A stretch of DNA of 64,000 bases. Source: Diplolepis rosae (taxonomy: Eukaryota > Arthropoda > Insecta > Hymenoptera > Diplolepididae). The DNA lies in contig JAPYXD010000056.1 of NCBI GenBank assembly GCA_030998225.1, positions 1,054,001 to 1,118,000 on the forward strand. Reading direction: 5' to 3'. Both the position numbers and the translations under genes were made by a program. Of the stretch, positions 9,570-20,925 are shown piece by piece (within the stretch, counting starts at the first letter, position 1; each line of letters begins with the position of its first letter). The notes below the pieces were generated by a model that saw only the letters and a list, made by a program, of their open reading frames with translations, ran no database searches and was not told where the DNA came from.

Positions 9570-11866
9570 GCGCCCCTAGTGCACTTCTCTTTTTTTTCTT
9601 GTATAGGGTGCATGGACCACAGGCGCAAGGCGCCATATTAAACATGCGAACTGTTTTTTTTTTAAAAAAGGAGAGTTTGATTCCTTGACCTTTCCCCTGA
9701 AACCTGTAAGATATTAGCTCTTAAGCTAGTCATTAAGGCTCGTTCTCGGCATCACAACCAGCGATCTGTCGCATATTTATTTCTCTCTTCTTTTTCTAAC
9801 TTTTTTTTATTTTGTATAAGCTTACGCCTTTTTTGGATTCCTAGTTTGTAAGTTTGCACTAGTTTTAAGTACAGGAGCACGCTCTCAGACAGCCTGGGCC
9901 GCGGGGTTGCATATCTCTTTTGATTTCCTAGACCTAATAATTGGTCAGTCAGCCCGGAGTGTGATCTTGGAGAGTTGGGGGGTCGTTTCCGGTCTGGCCG
10001 GGGGGTGTTGTAACGTGGTAGATTACATTAAATTTTTTAACCTCGACCGGCAACGACAGGATCGAGCCCAAGCCACCTTTTTCAATTAAAACTCAACACT
10101 GTCAGGGATAGTCTGAGAGCTGCTCATAAAATTCTTTTATTTTTGATTGTTTTTCTGGTCGTTTTCTTTTTTTTATTTGTTTCAATTAAAAACACCATTT
10201 TGAAAGGCGCCGCCAAGGAGATCGCTGTGTTACCATCGCACGCAGAGGGGTTCACAGGCAAGCTACAGAGGGCATCATCCGGCAAGCATGGCATTTAAAA
10301 CCAACCACGTGCTGCATAGCATGAAGTCCAATGCCGTCACGACGCTGCTCTTATGTTTAATGTATACAGCGCATATTCCGTTGGAATCGCCATACCATAT
10401 GTATAAAATAATTTGTACTACTACATAATAGTACATAATTGTACTGCCTGTTTGTAACTGCTGTGTTGTGCAGTACAAACTCTACGTAATTTAAACGCAC
10501 CCCTCACGTTTTAAGCCAATGGGGCAAGCTGACCGATAGACGCTTCAGCTCATTGGTTGCCTGGCGCCGTCGTCCTGACAAGACGAGTCGCCCGCGAAAA
10601 CCTGAGCTTCATGCGCGTGCGCTAGCCTTTCCAGCTTATGTGATAAAACTGCGCGACACATTTGGCGCGCAGCTTTTATTCTGTCGTTGTCGCACGAGCG
10701 TTAAATAACCTCCAAGAGATCAAAGATTTTATTTTCTGACGGACGCCACCACAGAGTTCGATTTGGAGGAACTGAGGCGCGAGATAGCGGCCAGAAGCCC
10801 GGTAAGCCTTTGAGACTATATTCCGGGCCGTTAATAATAGCTCAACAATCATAGTTTTGCCACAAAATTTTTATTCTCGCAAACCAAGTGTCTCTCAGGC
10901 TCTCTCAGAGCTCTGCCTTCTTCTTAGGCGCTGTACGCCATTCTGACATCGAACTAATTTTTGTTGTATTTATATCGAGCCAGGGCCTTGCCCACCAATA
11001 AATAAATTGTAGGTTTAATCAACCTACAAGTCGCTTAATTTATTTTTTTTGTTTGCACAAGAGCTCCTATGTTTAGGTTAAAATTCCTTCCTTAACCTCA
11101 AAACCGTACCTGATCCGAACTCCCGGATCCAAAAACACCCTAGCCGGAACCCATGCTTGGCTTCGCTTCTTTTGTTCTTTTGCATGCTAAGTTTTTATAT
11201 TTTCAGGGTCTCATCAGTTTATAAATATGGCGTCGGGAGACGCCAGGCGCTCATTTTTAGAAGCCGCCTAAGTAACGCCGGTGATGCCGAGGGTAATCCC
11301 GAGTCCTCGGGTCCGCTTTGACAAGTTTTATTTTTTTGACGTTTCAGCGGAGGTCACCCGTTATAAAGTCAAGAATCGTTTTTTCAGGAAAAAGACTTAA
11401 TGCAATCTATCCGTTTCCGTATTTCTAAAATGAATAAAGTTTTACCAAATTCAGCATTTTTTTTACAAGAATTTTGTTTTGGAAAATTTATTTTTAATGG
11501 TTTCAGCCATTAAAGAATTTATTATAATTTCCAAAAAATGGAAACGGTTAAGTTGTAAAAAGCCTTTTTCTTGGAAAAATTATCGGTGATTTTACAGAAT
11601 CACATCATTTTTTTAAATTTGGAATGAAGCGATAAGAAAACAAGTCCAAGTAAAAATAAAATTTGTTAAATGCATTATTTTTTTATGTTTTTATTTTTTT
11701 CCAGGAAACTAATCTCTTTTCTTCCAAATGATCTCTTCAATAATAATATTGCTATTCTTGAAAAAAAAATCATCTATTTTTGCCTGAAGTTTAATTTTTG
11801 TGGATGCACTGCCTTAAATCAGCAAACACTTCATTTACATTTATTTATCGCAATTTCCATACAATA
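9570..11866. other. Gypsy A 3' flank / probable LTR material, boundaries unresolved
   Basis: No protein gene is supported. A purine run (AAAAAAGGAGAG, 9664-9675) could be the polypurine tract, with an LTR starting just after. GC-rich blocks around 10500-10800 and 11100-11350 differ from the AT-rich host DNA and look element-derived. No second LTR copy exists in the window, so the ends cannot be fixed. The end of the stretch (11350-11866) is AT-rich and featureless. Confidence 0.4.
10739..10800 (+). other. Exon-like fragment with a splice-donor-like end
   Basis: From CTGACGGACGCC a short frame reads TDATTEFDLEELRREIAARSP and runs into CCG|GTAAGC, a good 5' splice site. The initiating position is CTG rather than ATG. 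It could be the start of a related element's gag or the leader exon for the accessory ORF at 9117-9569 (both junctions are phase 0). This is inference only. Confidence 0.25.
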
Positions 11867-12012
11867 GTACATTGTACAACAAGGGGGTAAAGTTGATCAT
11901 TTAAGGCGAGTGCACACGAGGCGAAGCCGAGTGCGCAATGCGAGCTGAAGCCGAGAACAGTAAACATCGCACGAGATTTTAAACGATCTTACCCCCGTGT
12001 TGTATACGGTAC
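11867..12012. repeat. Small foldback (MITE-like) unit 1
   Basis: The ends form an imperfect inverted repeat: GTACATTGTACAACAAGGGG on the left and, reverse-complemented from the right, GTACCGTATACAACACGGGG. The 100-base centre holds GAAGCCGAG repeats. It abuts a second foldback that shares the TATACAACA core. Confidence 0.6.
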
Positions 12013-12215
12013 TTTATACAACAAAAGCATGTTTTTCTCGCTTTTTGTAAAGTTTGTCATTTAAGCCCTGCGGGCGTAAATAGGGAGTGGGGGCTTCTCA
12101 AATGACTATTTTCAAACACTGCATCCCTATTTACGCCTTAGAGCTTAAATGACAAACTTTATGCCCGCAAAACACGCGTCAAAAAGCGAGAAAAACATGC
12201 TTGTGTTGTATAAAA
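12012..12215. repeat. Small foldback (MITE-like) unit 2
   Basis: The two arms (about 12012-12088 and 12121-12215) are inverted copies sharing GCATGTTTTTCTCGCTTTTT, GTTTGTCATTTAAG and GCGTAAATAGGGA. The right arm carries an extra block of about 17 bases. No ORF is present. The two adjacent units may be one composite element. Confidence 0.65.
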
Positions 12216-12509
12216 GATGTTACCTATTATAAAAATGTTCAAACCCTTCATTTTTGAGACTTGTATCTCATCTTGAATGATATCTCATTATAAAATATTC
12301 TCTACATAATTTTAAAAAAAATGCTGAAATCGATATTTTGTTTAGAATCTTTAAGCATTTATTGACTTTAAATTTCATTAAAAATTATTTTTCAAGTATT
12401 TAAATTCTCTTAAAATTTCACAAAATCTTTTAGATACTTATTTCAGATCAATATTTTTCAAAGTATATAGAAAATAAGTGTAATTTTTCTAATGATATAT
12501 TCCGTAATT

Positions 12510-12610
12510 TTGAATTCGGCTTCTATTTCGCGCCTCCTTTGCACGGAGTCGAGGAAAATACAATTCCTGATTTCAACTCGACAACTGACAGCGTGAAATC
12601 AAAGCGAGTT
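12510..12610 (+). repeat. Diverged fragment related to the arms of the hAT element
   Basis: The string runs from TTGAATTCGGCTTCTATTTC through TTTGCACGGAGTCGAGG to CAGCGTGAAATC. It parallels 38075-38175 (and the reverse complement of 30140-30240), with the CGCGCCTCYTTTGCACG, AATACAATTC and TTTCRACTCGA blocks in order. It is an older relative of that element family about 17 kb away. Confidence 0.6.
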
Positions 12611-14181
12611 AGTGGGGATACACTGATATGATGCGCTTCATTGTGTGTGCTCTCACATGTTATTGTAGCAGCGCGGACCTTTAATTTCAGTTCGAAAAAG
12701 CTTCAGGTTATTGGGGGTGCTGCAAAAGTGATAAAAAGTAGCTCTGTTTTACCCTTCAAGTAGTAGCGTGAACCTTTCATTTTAGTTCGTAAATATTATT
12801 TTCTTTTTAGAATTGTTTATTCATTACTTTTGCATGTAATTTAAAAATTGAGGTGTTGAATTAGTCACTACTTTAGTTTGACATTTAAAACTTCTTGTTT
12901 ATGATACTCTGGTGATTTTTAATTAAATGATTTGCTGTTTGTGAAGTACTTTCGTACCTGATGTTTTGTACTATTTAGTGATAATCTTCTATATTATTAC
13001 TTAGGTCTTTATAGAATTGGATTCTATTATTTAGTAACATACTAGTACTAATTTATACTAAAAATAGTTATTATATGTGACGATTATTAATAGTTCACGT
13101 TCACAACGTGAGATAATTTTTACACTACTCCAAGGTACGTTTACTTGTTGAATTCTGTAATCTATATTTGATAAATTTATAACAAATTTATATTTAATTA
13201 TAGTTAAGAAATAAGAGCATATGTCTATTCAAATATATACCATAATAATAAATATTACCGAGTTATATTTTAGTATTATTTAATTAATTTCATTTCATCA
13301 GTTTAATTGTGTATGCTATCAATACTAATACCGGTAAAAAAGCATGGATTTCATATTGTTTCTTTAATATTTACACTTTTGCCTTTTTACTATATTTGAA
13401 TTTACCTTAACATTCTTTGTAGCAGCCCTGTGCATCTCTTCACATTTATGATTTTTAACGTAACCCCCTTAGTGTCCCGAGTTGTGTTAGTTCCTATTTT
13501 ATCCACCGGCGCTAGTTGTCACATCACTTCCAGTTTTTCCATTGCTGGCAATGGGGCGAGATTAGTTTTTTAAAATTTTTTATGGTGTATTTAATCAACA
13601 AAATGGTTTTTATGCGAAAAAAAATTGAAAAGAAAAGGATATTGTTAGTGTAATATTTAAAAACAATTTTGCAAAATATTATATGATTACTAAAGGTAAA
13701 ATATGAATTTAAAGGTCATGACATAATTCTTGGCGAAAACAAATATATTTTTTAGATTTTAATTTTAATAACAAATTTATATGATTTGATATTTAAAATT
13801 AATTTCTAAAAACTCAAATAACAATATAATAAGAAAATGTAAAAAGAATTTCTTTAAAAAAGATATTAATTATACACATATTCATTTCAAACTTACCATA
13901 TTTATCATTGGAATTTTTGAAAAAATTTAATTTAACAATAAGTAAAAATAATGTACCCAATTATTAATACTTTTGAAATGTGTATATTTTGTAGAACAGA
14001 ACAAATATATTTGCAATGAGCTTACCTTTCTGAGAGTGAAAGCCTAGTAAGAAATATTGCTTTTAGATACAAATAAGCCTAAGATTTTATGTTTTTGTAT
14101 AAATATTATAAATATTATATCTTCTTTTTTTTCAACACTTAAAACGCTTAAAACCTGCAATATATATTATATATATATATA
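12611..14181. other. AT-rich non-coding stretch
   Basis: I see no gene, RNA gene or clear repeat pair. The last 20 bases are an AT dinucleotide run that merges into the following trinucleotide tract. Confidence 0.5.
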
Positions 14182-14351
<170 letters not shown>

Positions 14352-14633
14352 TTTTTATATATACTATTTTATTTTTATTTTATTTTTGATTCTGTTCTTA
14401 TGAATATCTTAGGTATTTTCTATAATTTCAATTATACCAACTTAACTTGCAAAACTTGCAATTCTATTTGGATACTTGATAGTACATTAATTTGTAAGTT
14501 CTGAAGGTAGCGCCAAGTACGACGCTATGTATAATAGAACGACGCTAACTCGAAGTCCATATCCTAGGAAGCTACCCATTACTAGAGACTGCAACCTGGT
14601 GAGAATAATATAGTTAAATTTACACAGTTATAT

Positions 14634-15020
14634 TTACTTAGGACTGGACTGAAATGCCATGGTACGAGATTTTTGTGCATATTCTAATTCTAACACTACA
14701 AGTTCATTTTCGCCTGTATTCAAGTATGCTGCCGGTATATACAATTTAATTTGAGGACCAGCTAGAGGCCAATATCTCCCAACGTTATGCCCATTTATAT
14801 AAGCCACACCTTTTCCCCATCCTGTTGTATCAAGGTAGGTGTCGGCGGGTGTTTCCTTAATAGTAAATCTTCCTCTAAAGAAGATAGGCCCATTATTAAG
14901 TGTTCCTGATTCAAGAAATGTGTCACTCACTTCGCGAAGTGGTTTTATGTCATCCAATTGGAAACCTGTTACATTCCATGTTAAAAGTGCCTTCTGATTT
15001 AAAGTTACGTTCCACAGTCC
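14634..15020 (-). CDS. Terminal exon of a glycosyl hydrolase family 35 beta-galactosidase
   Basis: The exon begins after a good acceptor (TTTTATGTGCTTCAG, read on the minus strand) and stops at TAA (14634-14636), encoding about 128 residues. It matches the C-terminal jelly-roll domain of GH35 beta-galactosidases: GPIFFRGRFTI, then TTGWGKGVAYINGHNVGRYW, then GPQIKLYIPAAYLNTGENEL and VVLELE. GH35 enzymes remove terminal beta-galactose, usually in lysosomes or the extracellular space; this domain packs against the catalytic barrel but is not itself catalytic. No upstream exon (catalytic TIM barrel with two Glu) is recognised between here and about 20 kb, so this may be a gene fragment or a gene with a long, transposon-filled intron. 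A mariner lies 284 bases upstream. No AATAAA is seen close by. Confidence 0.8.
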   Translation of the reverse strand, partial: GLWNVTLNQKALLTWNVTGFQLDDIKPLREVSDTFLESGTLNNGPIFFRGRFTIKETPADTYLDTTGWGKGVAYINGHNVGRYWPLAGPQIKLYIPAAYLNTGENELVVLELEYAQKSRTMAFQSSPK

Positions 15021-15303
15021 CTGAAGCACATAAAAGTTGTTGCTATTAAACAGAAAATTACAGTGGACCGAAGGAGACAAAAGTTGGGGGATCAAAAACA
15101 CTGATTTGCAGCGTCATGGCAAATTTTAAACAATAAATGCCTGATTCAAACCACTGTGCGCTCGGTCTAGGCCATAATTTTAGGATGAAAGATATTACTA
15201 ACCAACGCAATATTCCACAAATCAGTCTCTTACTTATACCCAAAGTCACCAACATTAATGTAACTAACACTAGTTGAAAATTACACTGCCGTTTAACATT
15301 ATA

Positions 15304-16334
15304 ACACGTGAATCAATAAGTCCCGGGACTAACTAGGAAAAACACATTTTTTGGCAAAACTCAACTTCATTCATCAACATAGTCTCCTTCAAAAGCAACA
15401 CAAAATCAGTCCAGCGCTTCTCTAACATTTCAATACCTTTCTTGTAGAACAATTTATCTTTGGCCTCGAAATAAGCGTTTGTTTCGGTGATTACTTCCTC
15501 GTTGGAGTAGAATCTCTTTCCTTGGAACATTTTTTTGAGCTCAGCAAACAGGTAGTAGTCGCTGGGGGCCAGATCCGGTGAATATGGTGGGTGCGGAAGC
15601 AATTCGAAGCTCAATTCATTTAATTTCGCCATGGTAGCGAGCGACTTGTGACACGGCGCATTGTCTTGGTGAAAGAGCACTTTTTTCTTCTTCATTTGGA
15701 GCCGTTTCTCACCGATTTCGTTCTTCAAACGCATCAATTGGCCAATGTAACGTTCGCTATTGATCGTCTTACCCTTTTCAAGGTAGTCGATGAACAAAAC
15801 TCCATGAGCATCCCAAAATACTGATGCCATAACCTTACCGGCCAACATTTGCCTTTTTTGCCGCTTTGGACGCTTCTCAACGACTGCAATCCACTCGGCT
15901 GATGACCGCTTTGACTCCGGAGTGTAATGATGGATGCAGGTTTCGTCCATTGTCACATACCAACGCAAAAAACTCGGTTTATGTCGGCGAAACAACCCCA
16001 AACCACGTTTAAACTCAGCATACCACCGACAAATGATTATTTGTGATAGAGCAGAGTCCCCGTTGCACCTTTCAAGCGATTGCTGAGCTTGCACTGTGTT
16101 TTTTTTTTACTAAAAAGCAATGGTAAATCAACACACGAAATTGTTTCGAATCCATTGTTTTGAGAATATCAAGACTAGCGTCACTTAAATCACTCTAACT
16201 CGTGGACCAAACATCAGAATGTCATGGAATTTTGACAGGTATCTTTTGAAGGTTGGTACTCATGAAAAATCATACAGAACTTTTGTTGGCAACGCCATCT
16301 ATGTGTCAGTCCCGCGACTTATTGATCCACGTGT
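15304..16334 (-). mobile_element. Internally deleted mariner element
   Basis: It is bounded by inverted repeats: ACACGTGAATCAATAAGTC at one end and ACACGTGGATCAATAAGTC at the other. TA dinucleotides flank both sides (15302-15303 and 16335-16336), the standard mariner target duplication. At 1031 bp it is shorter than the usual 1.28-1.3 kb because part of the transposase is missing. Confidence 0.9.
15333..16105 (-). pseudogene. Mariner transposase, N-terminal region deleted
   Basis: The protein shows the mariner DD34D catalytic set: VTMDETCIHHYTPESK (first Asp), LFHQDNAPCH (second) and YSPDLAPSDYYLF (third). Upstream, QAQQSLERCNGDSALS continues to WYAEFKRG and then jumps to LGLFRRHKPSFLRW. About 70 residues of the second helix-turn-helix and linker are therefore absent, although the frame is kept. 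No ATG start is present in the proper place. The enzyme would cut and paste at TA; this copy is defective in DNA binding. Confidence 0.88.
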
Positions 16335-17059
16335 TAGGTTTACCTGTTGCTTAAGCCATTTTCGAAGTATCTAAATTTTTCTAAAAAGAAGTTAAATTTT
16401 TCAAACAAAATGTTAATTTTATGAAAATAAATCAAGAAAAACCTCAAATTTCGATTTTGTTGACAAATGCCAACAATTCTAAAAATAACTAACATTTTGT
16501 AACGACTCTAGTCTCGTTCTAGAGGTAAGTTCTCATAGGAATATTCTAACTGATTCAGATATTTTTAGAATTGTTCCCTGTATTCTACCCTGGGGTTAAA
16601 CATGGAAGTAAAGCGTCATAACATTTCAAATAAAGTCTCTATTTATTTGTAACGTCCTGGTTACTTACCCTTTATTACATTATTTCATTTTTTTCCTCGT
16701 TTTGTAATCGGGAAAGTGATCTCGAAAGATTTCTTAACCGAATCAAAGGACGGGGATAACCAACAATAAAGGTATTTAAAATCTCACAATTATTAACCTT
16801 TAATTAAATTACTTTACGATAAAAGGGGGGGGGGGGCATTGGTTAATATCAACATGTTCAAACTGACTCAATTTTCATTTACTTACTTTATTTTATTTTG
16901 TTAACAGTGTGTCACATCACGTAGTCGCATTTGTTGTATTCGCTTTTAACTGTTATTTATTCTTTACATTTTTGATTTCGCTTTGGTGCAGTATAATTCA
17001 TTGGTTTATGACCCCTTTGGTATTATCATTCGCATATGCCGCTCCATTCATATAATACA
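16335..17059. other. Non-coding stretch with two dispersed-repeat blocks
   Basis: Bases 16495-16640 resemble 2290-2460. Bases 16655-16810, beginning TGTAACGTCCTGGTTACT, resemble the reverse complement of 22230-22402; both begin TGTAACGTCCT and share AGATTTCTTAA-like and ACAATTATTAACCTTT blocks. A TGTAACG start would suit an LTR. A G-run at 16825-16838 is also present. No ORF is supported. Confidence 0.5.
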
Positions 17060-18998
17060 CACTGTAAAAAGTGTCAAGGAAAATTACATTTTTCTCTTGT
17101 AATTCTTTCCTATGATATTCGTGGGAAACTTACAAATTTATTGTAAATACCCTATGATTTCTGAATGAATTCTCCATAAATATATGAATTTTACAGTAGA
17201 ACTGTAATTTTACCACGAATATCACGGGTAATAAACATACCAGTGATAATCGTGGAAAATTTACAACGAAATGGAAAAGAAATAAAAATGTGATTTCACA
17301 ATGCTGAAGCAAATTCCCAAAGCGAAGCACGTAAGAAACCCAGTCCAATGTAAAATTACCATTTTGTTAGGTTTTTCACCGTGTGATGGCGCGTCTGCGC
17401 GTGACTTATAATGTAATGGTGATTTGCGACGGCCAGCGACCGTCTTATTTGATTTTATATTTTGACTATATTTTGATTTGACGATCCGATCCGCGGTTTT
17501 CATAGGAGATAAAGGTAAGTTTAAAACAATATAAATATCATGTTTTAGAAAGTGTGGAGATGTGCACTCTCATTTAAAACCCATGTGCTTCCAATGCGAG
17601 TGGAGATTACTGTTCAATTTGGTTATTTATAGACCACTATAAGGGTAACGGTCTATTCGTGACGGTCACTGCAAGGTCCCGACGAAACAGCATTGTCCCG
17701 AATTTCTGTACTTGTTTTTCACTTCAAAGGAGGTAGAAAGGGATACTATGTTTTCAGGACTTTGTGTATTCAGGACAATGCTGTTCTGGCTCTTTGCAGT
17801 GTTACCATTCGTAACATATATGAGGTTATGTATGGTCTTCACAGCAAGTGTAAAAGTTACTTAAGAAATTGTAAGTTTAATTTAAGTTCAAGTACATAAT
17901 TACATTATTAATAACTTAATAATTATTTTATTATTCTTTTATATTAATAATACACTTCAATTGCGTAAATTTAATGAAACATATGTATTTCAGCCGACTT
18001 TGAAACCAAAAACGGATTCGAAGAATGTAAGAATCTCCTTTGTGAAATATGAAAAATCTTCGTCTTGATCGCTGAAGGGGTCAGCTTAGCGCAATTGAGG
18101 CGCCGAATGGAAAAAAAGGATATAATTTCTGGCCCGCTAGCGGAATCAGATTGAGTTGCTCCCTGTCTTCTGAAAAACGAAGTTTCCAAGTTTAATTTTC
18201 GAAACTTGTAAATTTCATTGCGCATGTATTTATAGCCCTTATGAAAAAGAAGTATTGGTAAGGTTTAGATCTAATACTTTTTTCGCGAATAAGTATTAGA
18301 AATCATATACTTTTTCGCAAAAATAGTACTGGATCCAATACTTACCAACACTTCTTTTTCATAAGGGAGGCAAATATTTGCAGCACTTACCATATTAAAA
18401 TGCTGACCAGAAAGCCGTTTTTTCAGAATTGAAATTTTCAATTCTTTTTTTTTACTTCTTGTGAAAAAATTTGAAAAACTTATTACATAATGTGTTCTGC
18501 TGAAAACTCAAAAAAAGAAATACTCCACTATTCTTATTAACAAAATAGATTTGTTATGTATTATGTATAATGTATATTCGTTATGCATCATACTCAATCT
18601 GACTCGGAGGAGCGGGCCAGAACCCCTTGCATTGAGCCCTTCAATTATAAAAAGATTACCTTCTATTTTATTACATTTTTGTTATTTCAAATATAAATAA
18701 AAAATTGTCCTTTTATATGAACTATTCTTTTATTTCAAGATTTTAGGGAAACAGAGAATTTGAATTCTGCGATTTGAATTATCCGGGTATGCTGGAGCGC
18801 ATGCGCAAACCCGTTTTCACATTTGGAACTGGAATTTTACAAAGCAAGTGTACAATTACATTGCCTCTAACTTACTTTGTGGTAATTTTACCATTCCAAT
18901 GCAATTTTACACTACTTCCGTAAATTTCCAGCAATTATCACTGGTATATTTATCACCCCTGATTCTTGTCGTAAAATTCCTTGACACTTTTTACAGTG
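17060..18998. mobile_element. 1.94-kb TIR element, non-autonomous
   Basis: The ends are inverted copies of CACTGTAAAAAGTGTCAAGG. The similarity continues inward in a looser form: the block ATACCAGTGATAATYG occurs about 190 bases inside the left end and about 60 bases inside the right end, with GGTAAAATTAC blocks nearby. Inside is a second inverted pair (18090-18165 and 18590-18640) sharing AGCGGGCCAGAA and ACTCAATCTGA. No transposase is recognisable. The target duplication is unclear; CA on both sides is the only candidate. The superfamily is not assigned. Confidence 0.7.
18236..18367. repeat. Small palindromic MITE nested in the 1.94-kb element
   Basis: A 132-bp unit begins CCCTTATGAAAAAGAAGTAT and ends with the near reverse complement (CACTTCTTTTTCATAAGGG). 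The inner parts are also inverted (AATACTTTTTTCGC against GCAAAAATAGTACT). It could form a long hairpin if transcribed. Confidence 0.75.
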
Positions 18999-19080
18999 CA
19001 CCTTTTTCAAAGTCGTTTTCTGCAAGTTTCATACCCAGGATTTATTCTACCAATATATAAATAATATAATTGTTTATTAT

Positions 19081-19441
19081 CAATTAATAACTTGTTCAAC
19101 ATGAAATAAATGACCATGCAATGCAAAACCCGCACGGGTGCGGGTTATGCATCACGCGCGCGTTCAACACGCCACGCAGATGCGTCATCATATGCGACGC
19201 ATATCGCCGGCACGTTGTGAAGTTTGCACTCGTGACGGTGAAAAGCGAGCTTTATATATATATATATAAACAAGTTGCCTAGTACAAAGTGCGAGACATA
19301 TGCCTCCCACGTACGTGCCTGCCACAAAATGCGACGCATATGTACCGCACTGTGCATGCACCATGTTCCTCGCATGCTGTGCGGATAACGTGCCTCGCAC
19401 GATTGTTATCTGGGCAATAACTTCTTCAACATGAAATAAAA
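19081..19441 (+). repeat. GC-rich segment bounded by direct repeats
   Basis: CAATAACTTGTTCAACATG (19082) and CAATAACTTCTTCAACATG (19414), both followed by AAATAAA, flank about 330 bases of unusually CpG-rich sequence. That sequence contains repeated TGCGACGCATAT and TGCCTSSCAC motifs and an (AT)n run. The left repeat adjoins a palindromic CCGCACGGGTGCGG. The origin is unknown. Confidence 0.5.
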
Positions 19442-20627
19442 GTGGTATTATAAAATAGTATTTATTAGATGGCATATTCGAAGATAACGGTATTTTGAAA
19501 GTTAAGTACTGAATGAAATATGAATTAACAGAAAAATCTGTACTTCGTTTTCGTGAGCTTTGACAGCTCTAGCAACAAGAGTAATGCCATACACAAAGCC
19601 CCTGAAGTAAACGCCAAAGTTTGTCGCAGACGAAAATTAATGTTTAATTGAATATTTGTTATTTATCAAGTTGTACGTTATTGAACATTGAGTACAACTG
19701 ATATTTGATAAAATAACGAGTGTGGGAATATACCCAATGATTTTTTACAGTTTATTTCATCCAAATTACTGTTTTTGTTGGTATTTTCTGTTACGTTGCT
19801 TTTCTGCACAAAGTGCATGTAACAGGAAACGTAAGTTACCTTCACTTTTACGTTACCCCAGAACCGCCAGGATTTGTATGCTTGTTAAAAGCATTTTACT
19901 AATTCTGTTTCGCAGGGTTCGCATTTTGTTTTTATTAATTCGTTTTTTACTATCAAATGCAAAGAATTTTCAACATTATAATTAAAGTGAAAAGGGATGT
20001 GAATTTGTCAATAGCATAATTTGCAAATTTTAAACATTGTAATTTTGTGAAAGTATATTTTTTCAACTTCTGGGAATACAAAAATACATGAACAATTAAA
20101 GAGGATTTGATAAGCTCTTGGATAATTTTGTGGACAAACACAGTCAATATTTCTTGGAAAATCTAATGATGGGTTTTTAATTGTTGGAATCATTATAATA
20201 TAAAAGTGACTTCTTAGATTTGAAATTATTGTTTTTTAATGTTTAAAACTTTCGTCGAATTGTCCTGTTAGGGAAAGTAAACAGAAATTCATTTATTTGA
20301 GGTAATTACATGAAGTTTCTAAATAAATTTCGATTCTACTTTCCTAGCTAGATTTGTTTTTGTTGTTTAAAAATTACTCTGTATAATTGATATTGTAACA
20401 GGTTTTATTTGATTTTTATTACTTTTGTAAATATTTTAGACTTCGATTGTTCATTGCTTACTAAATTCCATTCCCATTCATAATTTTCTAATTATTTAGA
20501 AGTAATAATTCATCAAATTTTTGACTTTTAAAATTATGAATGTTGCAATTCAGTAATTCAGTAATCAAGTGTGCTGGACTTCTACGAGTCGTACAATGCT
20601 TTATACTTCTATATTCGAAAAGGAACA
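19442..20627. other. AT-rich non-coding stretch
   Basis: I see nothing I can support as a gene or repeat. Short reading frames here lack conserved motifs. Confidence 0.5.
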
Positions 20628-20925
20628 TACTAGTATATTACGTGCCTAGGCGTACAATGAGGCTTATTCCGTGACGAGCGACAATGCTCGCAGGAGATCG
20701 AAGCCAAGGCGTAGTCGAGGTATAGCCGATGCGTAGTCGAGACGTAGCCGAGACGAAGCCGAGACAAAGCCGAGACAAAGTCGAGACATAGCCGAGACGA
20801 AGTCGAGACATAGCCGAGACGAAGTCGAGACATAGCCGAGACGAAGTCGAGGCGCGATCAGGCCTGCGAGCATTGTCGCGAGTCTCGTAATTTCCCGAAT
20901 TGTGTGCATTGGCACGTAGTTTATT
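20628..20925. repeat. Hairpin-flanked 12-bp minisatellite
   Basis: A tandem array (about 20700-20852) has 12-bp units of the form GACRWAGYCGAG, sharper as a 24-bp double unit with alternating GAAGTCGAGACATAGCCGAG. It lies between inverted arms: CGACAATGCTCGCAGG (20678-20693) and CCTGCGAGCATTGTCG (20862-20877) are perfect complements. Looser outer pairing extends to ACGTGCC (20640) and GGCACGT (20911). This is the layout of a foldback transposon with an internal satellite. Confidence 0.8.

Noticed and set aside
16825..16838. G-run as a possible polypurine tract
   Set aside because: No LTR-like TG start or partner copy follows it.
20630..20915. Periodic Ser-Arg-Leu peptide frames and possible CRISPR-like array
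   Set aside because: A 12-bp minisatellite without unique spacers gives both impressions; CRISPR arrays do not occur in insect genomes.
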